Shown here: positions 1 through 8,179 of the stretch, piece after piece
How positions within the stretch are numbered: the first letter of the stretch is position 1
Layout of the letters: every line of letters begins with the position of its first letter
DNA from: Lacticaseibacillus rhamnosus
GTDB taxonomy: Bacteria > Bacillota > Bacilli > Lactobacillales > Lactobacillaceae
Direction of reading: 5' to 3'
Assembly: GCF_900636965.1 (NCBI RefSeq)
Contig: NZ_LR134331.1
Coordinates: forward strand, 2,294,001 to 2,358,000
Length of the DNA stretch: 64,000 nucleotides
Notes under the pieces: model-generated
Told to the model about the DNA's origin: nothing
The model's database searches: none
Seen by the model: only the letters and a program-made list of their open reading frames with translations
Translations under genes and position numbers: made by a program

Positions 1-152
1 CCACTTGCAGCAACCAGTTCGTCAATGGTCGGCAGCAATTGTTCGCTGTGCGTTCGCTTGTGATTAATCGTTGTTTGCGCCAATAATCGATCATTATCCA
101 ACACTGCAACCGACATCGCCTCATTTGAGGTATCAAGTGCTAATAATCGCAT
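1..152 (-). CDS. tsaB: tRNA threonylcarbamoyladenosine biosynthesis protein TsaB (N-terminal part)
   Basis: Only the first 50 codons lie in the window; the gene runs off the left edge. The start of the protein reads MRLLALDTSNEAMSVAV, the typical N-terminus of the TsaB/YeaZ actin-like ATPase-fold family, which scaffolds TsaD and TsaE in making the t6A37 modification of ANN-decoding tRNAs. ATG at 152 is preceded by a strong GGAGGGAG ribosome binding site about 10 bases upstream. The assignment rests on this N-terminal stretch alone. Confidence 0.8.
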   Translation of the reverse strand, partial: MRLLALDTSNEAMSVAVLDNDRLLAQTTINHKRTHSEQLLPTIDELVAAS

Positions 153-334
153 ATTTAAACCTCCCTCCGGCGATACAATCATGGCAATAGTTTATCACAA
201 ATAGCCTCGAAGCGTGAGCATGTATATGCAGAGCTTAGAATATAGGTGCGTACTTTTAGTGCTATGATTGAGCAACCAATTGACCGCAAAACCATCACTT
301 TTTGAAAGAGTAGCAGGGTTAGATTAAATCAACA

Positions 335-940
335 TTAAATCCACGCTTGACCAGGATCAGGCAAAGCACCGTTTAAAGCCGCCAGCAAAAGAAGCACGCC
401 ACCGACAATAAGCAGCACCTGTAACAAGATCTTAAGCCACAGACGTTGATGAATCACGCCTTCTGGAGTCCAATACAAGTCGGTTGCACTTTGAATTCCA
501 GTGGCTTCATTCTCCGCTAACAAGCGATCGTGTAACCACTTCGCCAACCAAATCCAGGCCAAGCCGGCAACTATAACACTGATCATCACGACCCACAATG
601 CCAGATCACGCGTCGTCAAATAATTCGTAGCCATCACATAAAGACGGCTAATAAACGGCAAATGGCGCAACTCGGTATAAAATTGGTTTCCAAGTGCCAC
701 GGCAAACGCCAGCCCGCTGATCCAACTACCAATCAACCCAACTCGGCGAACCAGACGCGCACTCGCATCTTCGCGATACAAGTTACGAATATAAGTCTTC
801 CGCCCGCTACGCACCTGATTCGGATACATCATTTTATGCGTTGTCAATTGCATCGCCACAATCTGCCGTTCCAACTGCAAGGCCCATAAACCGACTCCAG
901 CCAAAGCCAGTGCAGTCAAACCTATCAACAAAAGATACAT
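335..940 (-). CDS. Predicted multi-pass membrane protein, function unknown
   Basis: Encodes 201 aa. I place the start at ATG 940 (MYLLLIGLTALALAG), preceded by AGAAAGGG at a good distance; the longer upstream reading frame is only translated palindromic repeat. Four hydrophobic stretches are visible: residues ~2-22, ~70-90, ~115-140 and ~170-192. Between the first two is a basic soluble segment containing RKTYIRNLYRED. No catalytic motif or known family is recognised. It may be a small integral membrane protein restricted to lactobacilli. Its 5' leader contains two and a half copies of the palindromic repeat. Confidence 0.6.
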   Translation of the reverse strand: MYLLLIGLTALALAGVGLWALQLERQIVAMQLTTHKMMYPNQVRSGRKTYIRNLYREDASARLVRRVGLIGSWISGLAFAVALGNQFYTELRHLPFISRLYVMATNYLTTRDLALWVVMISVIVAGLAWIWLAKWLHDRLLAENEATGIQSATDLYWTPEGVIHQRLWLKILLQVLLIVGGVLLLLAALNGALPDPGQAWI

Positions 941-961
941 AACCGGCACCCTTTCTGTATG

Positions 962-1082
962 GTGAGCGTGAGCAGGAGCGCTTAGCAATCGGAGTGTAAG
1001 CGGCCTTGGGCGTGATGGCCGAACTTTGGCCATTGCGACCAAGGTCCTTACACGCAGATTGCTGCGACTGCGAACGCGTTAT
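962..1082 (-). repeat. Intergenic palindromic repeat, copy 1
   Basis: Imperfect ~120-bp palindrome. Arms AGCAATC/GATTGCT and CCTTGG/CCAAGG flank the conserved loop region around GGCC...GGCC. It is bounded by GTGAGCGTGAG at the gene-proximal end and AACGCGTTAT at the distal end. The proximal end is about 20 bp from the start codon of the membrane-protein gene at 940. Confidence 0.85.
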
Positions 1083-1083
1083 G

Positions 1084-1209
1084 GTGAGCTGAGCGCGAGC
1101 CGGCGCGTTTAGAAACCGGAGTGTAAGCGGCCTGAGACGTGATGGCCCGCTCCTGGCCATTGCGACTCAGGTCCTTACACGCAGGTTTCTGCGCCGGGGA
1201 GCGCGTTAT
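1084..1209 (-). repeat. Intergenic palindromic repeat, copy 2
   Basis: Tandem second copy in the same orientation. The arm sequences differ from copy 1 but remain complementary: AGAAACC with GGTTTCT, and CCTGAG with CTCAGG. These are compensatory changes relative to AGCAATC/GATTGCT and CCTTGG/CCAAGG. Confidence 0.85.
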
Positions 1210-1303
1210 GGGCGTAAAGGCGGACTTGTGGCCTCAGGCGTGATGGCCGGGCTTTGGCCATTGCGACCAAGGTCCTTACACCCAGCTTTCTGCGCCGAGT
1301 AAA
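1210..1303 (-). repeat. Intergenic palindromic repeat, degenerate copy 3
   Basis: A shortened copy retaining the central GGCCGGGCTTTGGCC hairpin and the GGTCCTTACA arm, but lacking the gene-proximal GTGAGCGCGAG end and part of one stem. Confidence 0.7.
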
Positions 1304-1387
1304 TCCCCCGCCTAAACCTTTGATTGTCTATTCTAACAATTAACGGCCCCACTGACCAGTCAACCGCTCAACCACCTGCTCAACATC

Positions 1388-1443
1388 AAAAAAGCACCGA
1401 CCTTCTGCCATCTAATCATGGCCAGAAAATCAGTGCTGTTTTT
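1388..1443 (-). terminator. Rho-independent terminator of folT
   Basis: On the minus strand AGCAC...TTCTG.CCA pairs with TGG.AGAA...GTGCT, followed by TTTTTT, just past the folT stop codon. The + strand reading also ends in a short T run, so it could be bidirectional. Confidence 0.75.
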
Positions 1444-1471
1444 AGCCGGTTTCAACAATCAACAATGTCAA

Positions 1472-1990
1472 TTAAAGATGTGGCCGAATCCGTTCAACAC
1501 TTTTTAGCGTTGCGTAGGACAGCGCCGTTTGAATTGGCAACATGACCACGTTTTTAATCGTGCGCGGCCAGATAATACCTTGCCATGGCGTGCCCATCAT
1601 GTTTAGCCACAGTGTCGTCAAAATAATATTACTAATCAACAACACTAAGCCAACCCCAAGCAATGTCCGAATAACCGAAACCTTCTTACCGTGGAAGAAC
1701 ATCCCGTAAATCATGGCTGCAATTGCTGCACTAAGCGTAAACCCAGGAAAGTTAGCGCCAGGATTAAAGATCATGATCGACAGCTGATCATTCAATGCTG
1801 CTGCGGCTGCTGCCATCCATGGTCCGAAATAATACCCCATTAAGATAGTGGCAAAAAAAGCAGGACTAATCTTCAACCACGGGGTGCCAAAAGAAAAACG
1901 GCTCAAAACAATCTGCATAGCCATCATCATGGCGAGATACACAATGTTTCGAGTGGAAAGCTTGGGACTACTAAACGATAAAACTTGCAT
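1472..1990 (-). CDS. folT: Folate ECF transporter substrate-binding (S) component FolT
   Basis: A protein of 172 aa from ATG 1990. An upstream in-frame TTG at 1999 is only one base from the AAAAAAGGAG ribosome binding site, so ATG is preferred. About six hydrophobic segments, with [18 protein letters not shown] and a later [21 protein letters not shown], fit the folate S-component family. Such proteins bind folates and work with a shared EcfA-A'-T energising module, not seen here. The assignment is strengthened by the tetrahydrofolate riboswitch directly upstream, which also predicts control by intracellular folate. It is monocistronic and followed by a terminator. Confidence 0.85.
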   Translation of the reverse strand: MQVLSFSSPKLSTRNIVYLAMMMAMQIVLSRFSFGTPWLKISPAFFATILMGYYFGPWMAAAAAALNDQLSIMIFNPGANFPGFTLSAAIAAMIYGMFFHGKKVSVIRTLLGVGLVLLISNIILTTLWLNMMGTPWQGIIWPRTIKNVVMLPIQTALSYATLKSVERIRPHL

Positions 1991-2010
1991 TAGCTGCAAT
2001 CTCCTTTTTT

Positions 2011-2122
2011 GCGGAGACGCCTAAACATCAGGCGAATGCGGAACCTGCACCGCGACATCTGTCTTCGTCTGCCGTTCACATTCCGTTCCGGCAGCACTTA
2101 ACGCGCAGGTTCCTACTCCTAG
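2011..2122 (-). promoter_or_regulatory. Tetrahydrofolate (THF) riboswitch in the folT leader
   Basis: The minus strand carries hallmarks of the Lactobacillales THF aptamer in order: GGAGUAGGAACC, GCGUUAAGUG, GGAAUGU, ACGAAGAC, CGCGGUGCAGG, GCAUUCGCC and a closing CUCCGC. The GGAACCUGC/GCAGGUUCC stem is perfectly paired. The 3' end of the aptamer is only a few bases from the AAAAAAGGAG ribosome binding site, which suggests control of translation initiation; no terminator is seen between aptamer and start codon. Confidence 0.85.
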
Positions 2123-2194
2123 ATTTTTGTAACGAGTCTTATCGTACACCGAAAATTATCTAAAGGGAACCCCTTAAATGTTCGCATTGCCGTT

Positions 2195-2234
2195 CAAAAA
2201 AGCCGTGGTGAAATTTATCTCACAACTTTCACGG
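2195..2234 (-). terminator. Terminator-like hairpin, minus strand
   Basis: The minus strand reads CCGTGAAA...TTTCACcaCGG followed by CTTTTTTG. No gene upstream on that strand is identified, so either it stops leftward transcription before the folT promoter or it ends an unrecognised small transcript. Confidence 0.5.
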
Positions 2235-2341
2235 TATTTTCTAGCGTGATACCAACGATGCTGCCAGACTCTTTTGCTAAAATATTGACTCGTAATCACA
2301 TCTTTCTGGTTGCTCTCATTCCCTCATGTAGGGATTCCCTT

Positions 2342-2368
2342 AACACTTCACTATCGAAGTGTTTTTTT
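2342..2368 (+). terminator. Terminator-like hairpin, plus strand
   Basis: AACACTTC-actatc-GAAGTGTT followed by TTTTTT. No coding gene precedes it on the plus strand. The rest of the 2123-2586 spacer holds no convincing ORF. Confidence 0.6.
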
Positions 2369-2546
2369 AATCTTTTATTTTATTAATCACTTTTCAAACA
2401 CCCGTGGCATCGCTCATCATCAGCTGCGCCACAGTATTTACAGCCAAACGGAAAAAAGTCCAGACTTATTTAGCAGCATTTCAAAACCGCTTACCAGTGG
2501 TTTTGACACGTGACCATTTTAACAGTCACGCCTGGAAAAAAAGCCG

Positions 2547-2552
2547 TATAAT
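2547..2552 (+). promoter_or_regulatory. Probable -10 element of the asparaginase promoter
   Basis: A perfect TATAAT lies 35 bp before the GTG start and ~17 bp before the GAAAGGAAG ribosome binding site. No clear -35 hexamer is seen at 16-18 bp. Confidence 0.5.
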
Positions 2553-2586
2553 GAATCTCGATAACGTGTGAAAGGAAGATCCAATC

Positions 2587-3561
2587 GTGACCAAACACAT
2601 TCTTGTTTTACATACTGGGGGCACCATCTCCATGACCGAAACTCGAGATGGCGATATTATGCCAAGTCAGCATAACCCCTTACTTGGTGCCGACAGCTTT
2701 GTTCCTGCCGGTGTTGAACTGACAAATGAAGAAATTTTTAACTTACCTTCACCGCATATGACGCCTGAACGGATGCTGACCTTGGTTAAGCGTATCCGCC
2801 GCGCCGAAAAGGAAGGGGCAGATGGTGTGGTTGTCACACACGGTACGGACACACTGGAAGAAACAGCCTATTTCCTTGATCTCACCCTTGATTCGGCAAT
2901 GCCCGTTGTTGTGACAGGTGCCATGCGATCGAGTAACGAAATTGGCAGTGATGGCCTGGAAAACCTCCAAAGTGCGATTAAAACAGCTGCCAGCGATGAA
3001 TCGCGGAACAAAGGGACTTTAGTGGTCATGAACGATGAGATCCACACCGCCCGTTTCGTGACCAAAACCCACACCACCAACGTCGCCACCTTCCGCACCC
3101 CGACATTTGGGCCAGTGGGATTGGTGACTAAAGATGGTGTGCGCTTCTTCCAGGAATTAATCAATCAAGAAGTCTGTGCGATTGATCATCTTGTTGATCG
3201 GGTTTTCTTAATCAAGGCTTATGCCGGAATGGACGGCACTTTATTTGATGCCTTACCGGATAATATCAACGGCCTTGCCATCGAAGCGCTTGGTGCCGGT
3301 AATCTTCCTCCCACAACACTGCCAGCCATTCAGCGCCTGTTAGACCGTCACGTTCCGATTGTGCTAGTTTCCCGTTGTTTCAATGGCGTCGCCCAGGCCG
3401 TTTACAATTACGAAGGCGGCGGGGTTCAGCTTAAAAAAATGGGCATCATCTTCTGCCAAGGTCTCAATGGACAAAAGGCACGCATTAAGCTGCAAGTGGG
3501 CCTAAGCGACGGCAAACGCGGCCAAGCATTGGCTGACTTTGTGGATAATGCTGTGAGTTAA
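2587..3561 (+). CDS. ansA: L-asparaginase, type I-like
   Basis: Encodes 324 aa with a GTG start at 2587 after GAAAGGAAG. It hydrolyses L-asparagine to aspartate and ammonia, probably in the cytoplasm because no signal peptide is seen. Both family signatures are present: HTGGTISM at residues ~9-16 with the nucleophilic threonine, and VVTHGTDTLEE at ~82-92 with the second Thr-Asp pair. Then come VTGAMRSSNEIGSDG and the C-terminal domain motif IVLVSRCFNGVA. Length is normal for the family. It stands alone between its own promoter and a terminator. Confidence 0.9.
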   Translation: MTKHILVLHTGGTISMTETRDGDIMPSQHNPLLGADSFVPAGVELTNEEIFNLPSPHMTPERMLTLVKRIRRAEKEGADGVVVTHGTDTLEETAYFLDLTLDSAMPVVVTGAMRSSNEIGSDGLENLQSAIKTAASDESRNKGTLVVMNDEIHTARFVTKTHTTNVATFRTPTFGPVGLVTKDGVRFFQELINQEVCAIDHLVDRVFLIKAYAGMDGTLFDALPDNINGLAIEALGAGNLPPTTLPAIQRLLDRHVPIVLVSRCFNGVAQAVYNYEGGGVQLKKMGIIFCQGLNGQKARIKLQVGLSDGKRGQALADFVDNAVS

Positions 3562-3572
3562 GTTTGGGCAAT

Positions 3573-3619
3573 TAAAAAAGCAGTCCTAAGTGATGAAAAT
3601 TGCTTAGAACTGCTTTTTA
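3573..3619. terminator. Bidirectional terminator between ansA and the thioesterase gene
   Basis: AAAAAAGCAGTcCTAAG...CTTAGaACTGCTTTTT. A-run and T-run flank both sides, so it can serve the convergent genes on each strand. Confidence 0.85.
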
Positions 3620-3649
3620 TTCCCAAACAAAAACTTTTCCCTGCGATGT

Positions 3650-4393
3650 TTAAGCACTGAAGTCATCCCAGATCATCTGTGCCTCGGCATTCACCTGGTC
3701 ATTGGTTACAACCCGATGCAAGGTGCGCATTGGATCATCAGGATCATGTTGAAATTGCGCGGTTGGCGTGGTGCCATATGCTACTTCACGTTCATATCGA
3801 ATATCTGCGCCCCGTAAAGTATGCGTGCTCAAGAAGTCATACCCTAGGCTGTTTTCCATCCATTCCAGATAATGAGCGTTATTCACATGACCATTGCTAT
3901 CAATGTCAAAATAACGAACATGAAAAGCTTCTTCACCATCCGGATCGGTCACCTTTTTAAACCGTGGGAACCGATTGATTTTACGATTTGAAACGGCTCC
4001 GACACGTTCAACCAGTTCAGGGATCACATCGACAATTTTACGGGTGCGCAAATCCATAATCACCCAATTGCTGCTCACTGAAACCAACCGATTGCCTTGC
4101 GCATCATCGATCCAGTAATCGCGGTAAGTAAAATACTTATTGTAAGTGGTGGCTTCCGTGCCGACACGTAACCGTTCTTCAATCTTTGGCATACGGTGGA
4201 TATCCATGTGATACTGGGTGATCACCCACCCGGCATGAAACTCACTGATCGCATCAATGCCGGCATGCAACTGCTCCAATTGGCGTTCCGACACTTCCAA
4301 CATGACATTCATCATGTTGGCCAATCCGGCGCGACCAAATCGATCTCCTAGAAAACCCGGAATTCGATAATCTTCTTCATAAACTGCTCCCAT
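3650..4393 (-). CDS. Acyl-ACP thioesterase
   Basis: Encodes 247 aa, ATG at 4393 after GAGAAGGGG. The family (PF01643) has two hotdog domains and releases fatty acids from acyl carrier protein. The first domain (residues ~1-130) contains GWVITQYHMDI and a YFTYRDYWI strand. The second (~150-247) holds the active-site segment DIDSNGHVNNAHYLEWM, with the Asn-His pattern found in FatA/FatB-type enzymes. It is monocistronic and shares its terminator with the convergent asparaginase gene. Confidence 0.85.
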   Translation of the reverse strand: MGAVYEEDYRIPGFLGDRFGRAGLANMMNVMLEVSERQLEQLHAGIDAISEFHAGWVITQYHMDIHRMPKIEERLRVGTEATTYNKYFTYRDYWIDDAQGNRLVSVSSNWVIMDLRTRKIVDVIPELVERVGAVSNRKINRFPRFKKVTDPDGEEAFHVRYFDIDSNGHVNNAHYLEWMENSLGYDFLSTHTLRGADIRYEREVAYGTTPTAQFQHDPDDPMRTLHRVVTNDQVNAEAQMIWDDFSA

Positions 4394-4456
4394 GAAAACC
4401 CCTTCTCTTTCAAGCTCGGTTTTGTCTCAGTCCTCAGATTCTAAAAATATATTCGT

Positions 4457-5314
4457 TTACTTATCCAATTCATGATAAGCATCATAAACCACTTGCTTAG
4501 CCACGCCATTTTGCTTGGCAACCAGCTTGATCGCAGCATTGGGCTTGGCACCGGTTGCCACAATCGCTGCCACCTGTTCTTTAAGCGGCAATTGACTGTT
4601 AACAGCCGGTTTGTCCGTCGCGCCGGCTACCATGATGACAAATTCGCCTTTTAATTCGTTAGCTGCATAGGTTTGTAATTCCGTTAACGATCCGCGAATA
4701 AAGGTTTCAAACTTTTTAGTCAACTCCCGCGCCAAAGCCGCCTGCCGATCGCCAAACACCGCTACCATCGCCGCAAGCGTTTTGCCTACTCGATGGGGAC
4801 TTTCATAGAATAGCAAGGTCGCCGGTTCGCTTGACAGCTTTTCTAACACGCGCTGCTTTTCTCCCGTTTTGCGCGGTAAAAAGCCGTAAAATAAAAATGG
4901 CTGCGGTGGCAACCCTGACGCAATCAATGCGGTAGTGGCCGCATTAGCACCCGGCAGTGGAACAACCGGTATGCCGGCTTCAATCGCCGCGTGTACCAAT
5001 TCTTTACCGGGGTCCGAAATAGACGGCATGCCAGCATCACTCACTTGTGCAATGGTGACACCGTTTTGCAGCTTTGCGAGCAGTTCGGGAATGCGCATTT
5101 GGGTATTATGCTCATGGAATGAAATCGTTTTGGTAGCAATCTCAAAATGGTTCAACAACATCTGGGTATGCCGGGTATCTTCAGCCGCAATAAGATCAAC
5201 CGTTTTCAAAAGCTCAACTGCGCGAATCGTCATGTCAGCTAAATTGCCAATCGGCGTCGGGACTAAATATAACGTACCGGTTGTATGGGTACCAAAGCTT
5301 CGTTGCTGCTCCAA
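4457..5314 (-). CDS. rsmI: 16S rRNA (cytidine(1402)-2'-O)-methyltransferase RsmI
   Basis: The SAM-dependent enzyme 2'-O-methylates C1402 in the ribosomal decoding centre. The motif TGTLYLVPTPIGNLADMTIRA at the N-terminus, followed by AAEDTRHTQMLL and VSDAGMPSISDPG, is diagnostic. I choose the TTG at 5314 as start (285 aa): GGGGAG lies 7 bases before it, and it begins one base after the yabA stop. Longer in-frame starts would run back through yabA. The spacing implies translational coupling with yabA. Confidence 0.88.
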   Translation of the reverse strand: MEQQRSFGTHTTGTLYLVPTPIGNLADMTIRAVELLKTVDLIAAEDTRHTQMLLNHFEIATKTISFHEHNTQMRIPELLAKLQNGVTIAQVSDAGMPSISDPGKELVHAAIEAGIPVVPLPGANAATTALIASGLPPQPFLFYGFLPRKTGEKQRVLEKLSSEPATLLFYESPHRVGKTLAAMVAVFGDRQAALARELTKKFETFIRGSLTELQTYAANELKGEFVIMVAGATDKPAVNSQLPLKEQVAAIVATGAKPNAAIKLVAKQNGVAKQVVYDAYHELDK

Positions 5315-5315
5315 A

Positions 5316-5654
5316 TCAATTCTCCCCATAAATAATATCAAGACAAAACGCACATGGCTCGTCATTGACCCGGCGCTGGCCATAAAACATTGGGCAAACA
5401 TGGAAGCCTTCATTATAGAGGCTTTCTAGGTTTTGCTTTGACTTTGATAGTTCAACGCCGCCGTCACTGGTTTTGTTGTCGTCTTTTTCCAGTTCAGCCA
5501 AGTGTTGACGCAGATGCTTATTCTCGATTTCAAGTTCCGCATTGCGTTCAAGCGTCTCCGCCATATCATCTTTCATCGCCGCAATTTCCTTGAGCATCTG
5601 CTGGGCGTGTTTCTCAAGGACTAGGAAACCATCGTACAGTTCTTTCTTTTCCAC
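5316..5654 (-). CDS. yabA: DNA replication initiation control protein YabA
   Basis: A 112-aa protein. An N-terminal leucine-zipper-like coiled coil (residues ~1-60) is followed by an acidic linker and a C-terminal zinc-binding domain with the ligand pattern HVC-x14-CAFC. YabA ties DnaA activity to the DnaN clamp and limits over-initiation in Firmicutes. It sits between holB and rsmI, as in Bacillus and other lactobacilli, in a tightly packed minus-strand operon. Confidence 0.92.
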   Translation of the reverse strand: MEKKELYDGFLVLEKHAQQMLKEIAAMKDDMAETLERNAELEIENKHLRQHLAELEKDDNKTSDGGVELSKSKQNLESLYNEGFHVCPMFYGQRRVNDEPCAFCLDIIYGEN

Positions 5655-5658
5655 AAGA

Positions 5659-6636
5659 TCACCCTTCTAAGAGTTTAAGCATTAACTGTTCTGTTGCCGA
5701 TTGAAACGTCACATTCTGCGTTAACCGCACCTGTGCTGTCAAAATAGCTTGTAAGGAAGCGGTTAACTGGCGGCTTGATAACTTAGCCAAAATGCCAATT
5801 GCAGGAATGTCCAGCTGCTGCGGGGCATTCACTTGAAAATGACGATTTAAGGCATCCGCATAAGCCAGTCCGATCAATGCCAAGACTTGTCGCTGTGCCT
5901 CGGCATCTTTGGCAACCGGCAGTAACTGGGTTTGCACGCGCACGAAACTTTCCGGATCATGATCAGCTAATCGGTCTAATAACTGAAAAACCCGATTAAC
6001 CCGATCCTGAAAATCATCAGACGCCAATAGTTCCTGCGCTTCACTGACATTACCGGTTAAGCGCCCTGCCACTCGCGCCAGCTGCGAATTGGCTCCGCCT
6101 TCTTCCAGCTTGGTAATCACAGCGTTACGATCCGGACTCTGAAAAGTAATCACCTGTGCCCGCGATAAAATTGTCGGCAATAACTGATTCTTAGCCGTCG
6201 CCGTTAAAATCACCGTCATCCCCGGAACCGGTTCTTCAAAAAATTTTAGCAGTGAATTGGCCGCTCCTGCCGTCATTTTATCAGCATCTTCCACAATAAA
6301 CACGCGCTGATTGCCTTCAACCCCGGTTTTGCTCATTTCCTGTTTCAAGTTGCGAATGTCATCCACCTTGATACTTTGCGTACTGGTTTTGAGCATCATC
6401 ACATCCGGATGATTATGGTTTAAGATGCGCTCGCACTCAGGACACTCGCCACAAGGAGCACCGTCTTGGACATGCTGGCAAAATAGGCGCAGCGCAATCC
6501 ACTCAGCCAGCGCTAACTTCCCTGCTCCTTTTGGCCCCACAAACAAATAGGACTGGGCCAATTGGTGCCGATCAATGACGCGGGCAAATTGGGCAACAAG
6601 CTTAGGCTGCAGCGTGTTAATCAGAAAATCAGCCAT
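5659..6636 (-). CDS. holB: DNA polymerase III subunit delta'
   Basis: Encodes 325 aa. The clamp-loader AAA+ module shows the Walker A-like FVGPKGAGK (residues ~32-40) and a four-cysteine zinc module within [17 protein letters not shown]. Further motifs are FIVEDADKM and SLLKFFEEP in the sensor/SRC region. A C-terminal helical collar completes it. The ATG overlaps the darA stop by one base (TAATG). Confidence 0.9.
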   Translation of the reverse strand: MADFLINTLQPKLVAQFARVIDRHQLAQSYLFVGPKGAGKLALAEWIALRLFCQHVQDGAPCGECPECERILNHNHPDVMMLKTSTQSIKVDDIRNLKQEMSKTGVEGNQRVFIVEDADKMTAGAANSLLKFFEEPVPGMTVILTATAKNQLLPTILSRAQVITFQSPDRNAVITKLEEGGANSQLARVAGRLTGNVSEAQELLASDDFQDRVNRVFQLLDRLADHDPESFVRVQTQLLPVAKDAEAQRQVLALIGLAYADALNRHFQVNAPQQLDIPAIGILAKLSSRQLTASLQAILTAQVRLTQNVTFQSATEQLMLKLLEG

Positions 6637-6965
6637 TAGAAGCGATGAAAGGCTTCAATCGGCAGCACGAAGACGGTAGCCCCACCGACTTGAACCTCAA
6701 CCGGATACGCAATCGAACTATCTGATGTCGCATCAAGATTAACTGGCGGCGTCATAAATTGTTGCCGCGTCTGGGAAGTCTCTTTAATAATCTTAAGCAC
6801 TTCATCAACCCGTTCGTCAGCGACACCGATAATAAAAGTGGTGTTGCCGGCTTTTAAAAATCCACCAGTCGTCGATAACTTGGTCGCTTGAATATTAGCA
6901 TCAATAAATTGGCTGCTTAACAGGTTACTATCTTTGTCTTGAACAATTGCAAGAATCAGCTTCAT
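6636..6965 (-). CDS. darA: Cyclic-di-AMP receptor DarA (PstA/YaaQ)
   Basis: A 109-aa PII-like protein beginning MKLILAIVQDKDSNLLSSQ, with STTGGFLKAGNTTFIIGV and the C-terminal GGATVFVLPIEAFHRF. This is the whole-length match expected of the c-di-AMP-binding PstA/DarA family. In Firmicutes the gene is found between tmk and holB, as here. Its molecular partner is not evident from the sequence. Confidence 0.9.
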   Translation of the reverse strand: MKLILAIVQDKDSNLLSSQFIDANIQATKLSTTGGFLKAGNTTFIIGVADERVDEVLKIIKETSQTRQQFMTPPVNLDATSDSSIAYPVEVQVGGATVFVLPIEAFHRF

Positions 6966-7021
6966 AATATCCTCCCTGCGCTAGTTAGCATTGTCGCACA
7001 CGACCTAGCGCATTCCATTCC

Positions 7022-7669
7022 TTACTTCGCAAATAACTCCGGGAACCGCTCTGTAATCGTCATAAACGCCGCAGTGACAACCGCCGCAAGTGGCTGAGTC
7101 GCATCAACGGTGACGATTCGCTTAGGATTATCGGCAACCAGTTTCATGTACGCAGCATGAACCCGCTCGTGAAAGGCCAGACTTTCCTGATCAAGGCGAT
7201 CATATTGACGTTCGCCTTGATGAGCCATGATCCGATCCAAGCCCACCTGTACAGGCACATCCAAATAAACGGTCAAATCCGGTTCCAGCCCCGCGGTCGC
7301 AAATTGGTTCATTTGTAACACCGCTTGCGTACCGATTTGCCGGCCGCCACCTTGATAAGCAACGGAACTGTCGACGAATCGATCACAAACAACGATGTCC
7401 CCGTGAGCAAGCGCCGGCTGAATCACTTCAACCAAGTGCTGGCGCCGTGACGCTGCGTATAGCAATGCTTCCGTGCGTGCATCCATGGCCGTATTCTTGG
7501 GATCAAGAATCACATCCCGAATCATCTCGGAAATTTTCGCGCCCCCGGGTTCACGGGTAAGATGCACAGAAGTAACCGAACACGCCTTTAATTTAGGAAT
7601 TAATGTATTCAAGACGCTGGTTTTCCCTGCGCCATCGGGACCTTCGAAGGTGATAAAAGTGCCTGTCAC
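7022..7669 (-). CDS. tmk: Thymidylate kinase
   Basis: It phosphorylates dTMP to dTDP. The P-loop FEGPDGAGKTS lies at residues ~7-17, the DR(F/Y/H) motif is in VVCDRFVDSSVAYQGGGR, and a LID region follows. I select GTG 7669 (215 aa), because AAAAAAGGAG is 9 bases upstream; the in-frame ATG 33 bases further up has no ribosome binding site. It heads the tmk-darA-holB-yabA-rsmI operon, after the terminator of the dnaX operon. Confidence 0.92.
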   Translation of the reverse strand: MTGTFITFEGPDGAGKTSVLNTLIPKLKACSVTSVHLTREPGGAKISEMIRDVILDPKNTAMDARTEALLYAASRRQHLVEVIQPALAHGDIVVCDRFVDSSVAYQGGGRQIGTQAVLQMNQFATAGLEPDLTVYLDVPVQVGLDRIMAHQGERQYDRLDQESLAFHERVHAAYMKLVADNPKRIVTVDATQPLAAVVTAAFMTITERFPELFAK

Positions 7670-7783
7670 GATATGCCGCTCCTTTTTTGGAATTAAGTCC
7701 ATTTTACTTGAAATGTTTCACAATTAAAAACTTATCTTTAAATCCGTTTCATAAAAGTCATGCACCAAGACTTACAGCGACAT

Positions 7784-7833
7784 AAAAACGGTAAATGCTT
7801 AGATCTGAAAAAGAGATCATCACCATTTACCGT
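7784..7833 (-). terminator. Terminator of the dnaX-ebfC-recR-yaaL operon
   Basis: On the minus strand CGGTAAATG...GATCT/AGATC...CATTTACCG is followed by TTTTTATG. A second hairpin, GTGCTTC/GAAGCAC, lies between it and the yaaL stop. No convincing gene lies in 7670-7915. Confidence 0.8.
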
Positions 7834-7915
7834 TAATGTGAAATATCGCGTGCTTCTAACATCACCGCGAAGCACTTGTCCCGACCAAAAGGAAACCGGT
7901 TCGAGCAGCTGACTG

Positions 7916-8179
7916 TTACTGATCCCGGAACTCCGCAATTTGTTCAGCCGCAACTTTGGCTACAATTTCACCCTTGATCTTGCGGGTGCGCGCCTCACGA
8001 TAGAGAAAATCGAATAAAGCTGCTTGCAGCGCGACTTGTGATTTTGTCTGGTCATCAACCTCACGGAAAGTTGCCACGAGCTTCCGTTGTGCCGCCATCT
8101 GATCACGAACTCGATAAACAAGCATCATGAGTTCTTCGTCTTTTTCTTCTTTGACCTTGATCTGCTTGCGTCCGAACAT
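7916..8179 (-). CDS. yaaL: YaaL family protein (DUF2508)
   Basis: An 87-aa, charged, mostly helical protein of unknown function, [17 protein letters not shown]... with a middle helix QVALQAALFDFLYREARTRKI. The ATG overlaps the recR stop by one base. Its place directly after recR is conserved in Bacilli and supports the assignment. No catalytic residues can be named. Confidence 0.8.
   Translation of the reverse strand: MFGRKQIKVKEEKDEELMMLVYRVRDQMAAQRKLVATFREVDDQTKSQVALQAALFDFLYREARTRKIKGEIVAKVAAEQIAEFRDQ

Noticed and set aside
834-1160. Open frames with peptides like ARPSRPRPLTLRLLSAPAHA at several sites (also 15899, 59804, 63032, 63165)
   Set aside because: These are translations of the palindromic repeat; the same peptide recurs wherever the repeat occurs and has no ribosome binding site or family.
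1324-1545. 73-aa plus-strand frame before folT
   Set aside because: It crosses the folT terminator and the end of folT on the other strand.
4935-5429. 164-aa plus-strand frame opposite rsmI
   Set aside because: Shadow of rsmI/yabA; no ribosome binding site or domain.
7738-7953. 71-aa minus-strand frame after yaaL
   Set aside because: It spans the operon terminator hairpins and overlaps the end of yaaL in another frame.
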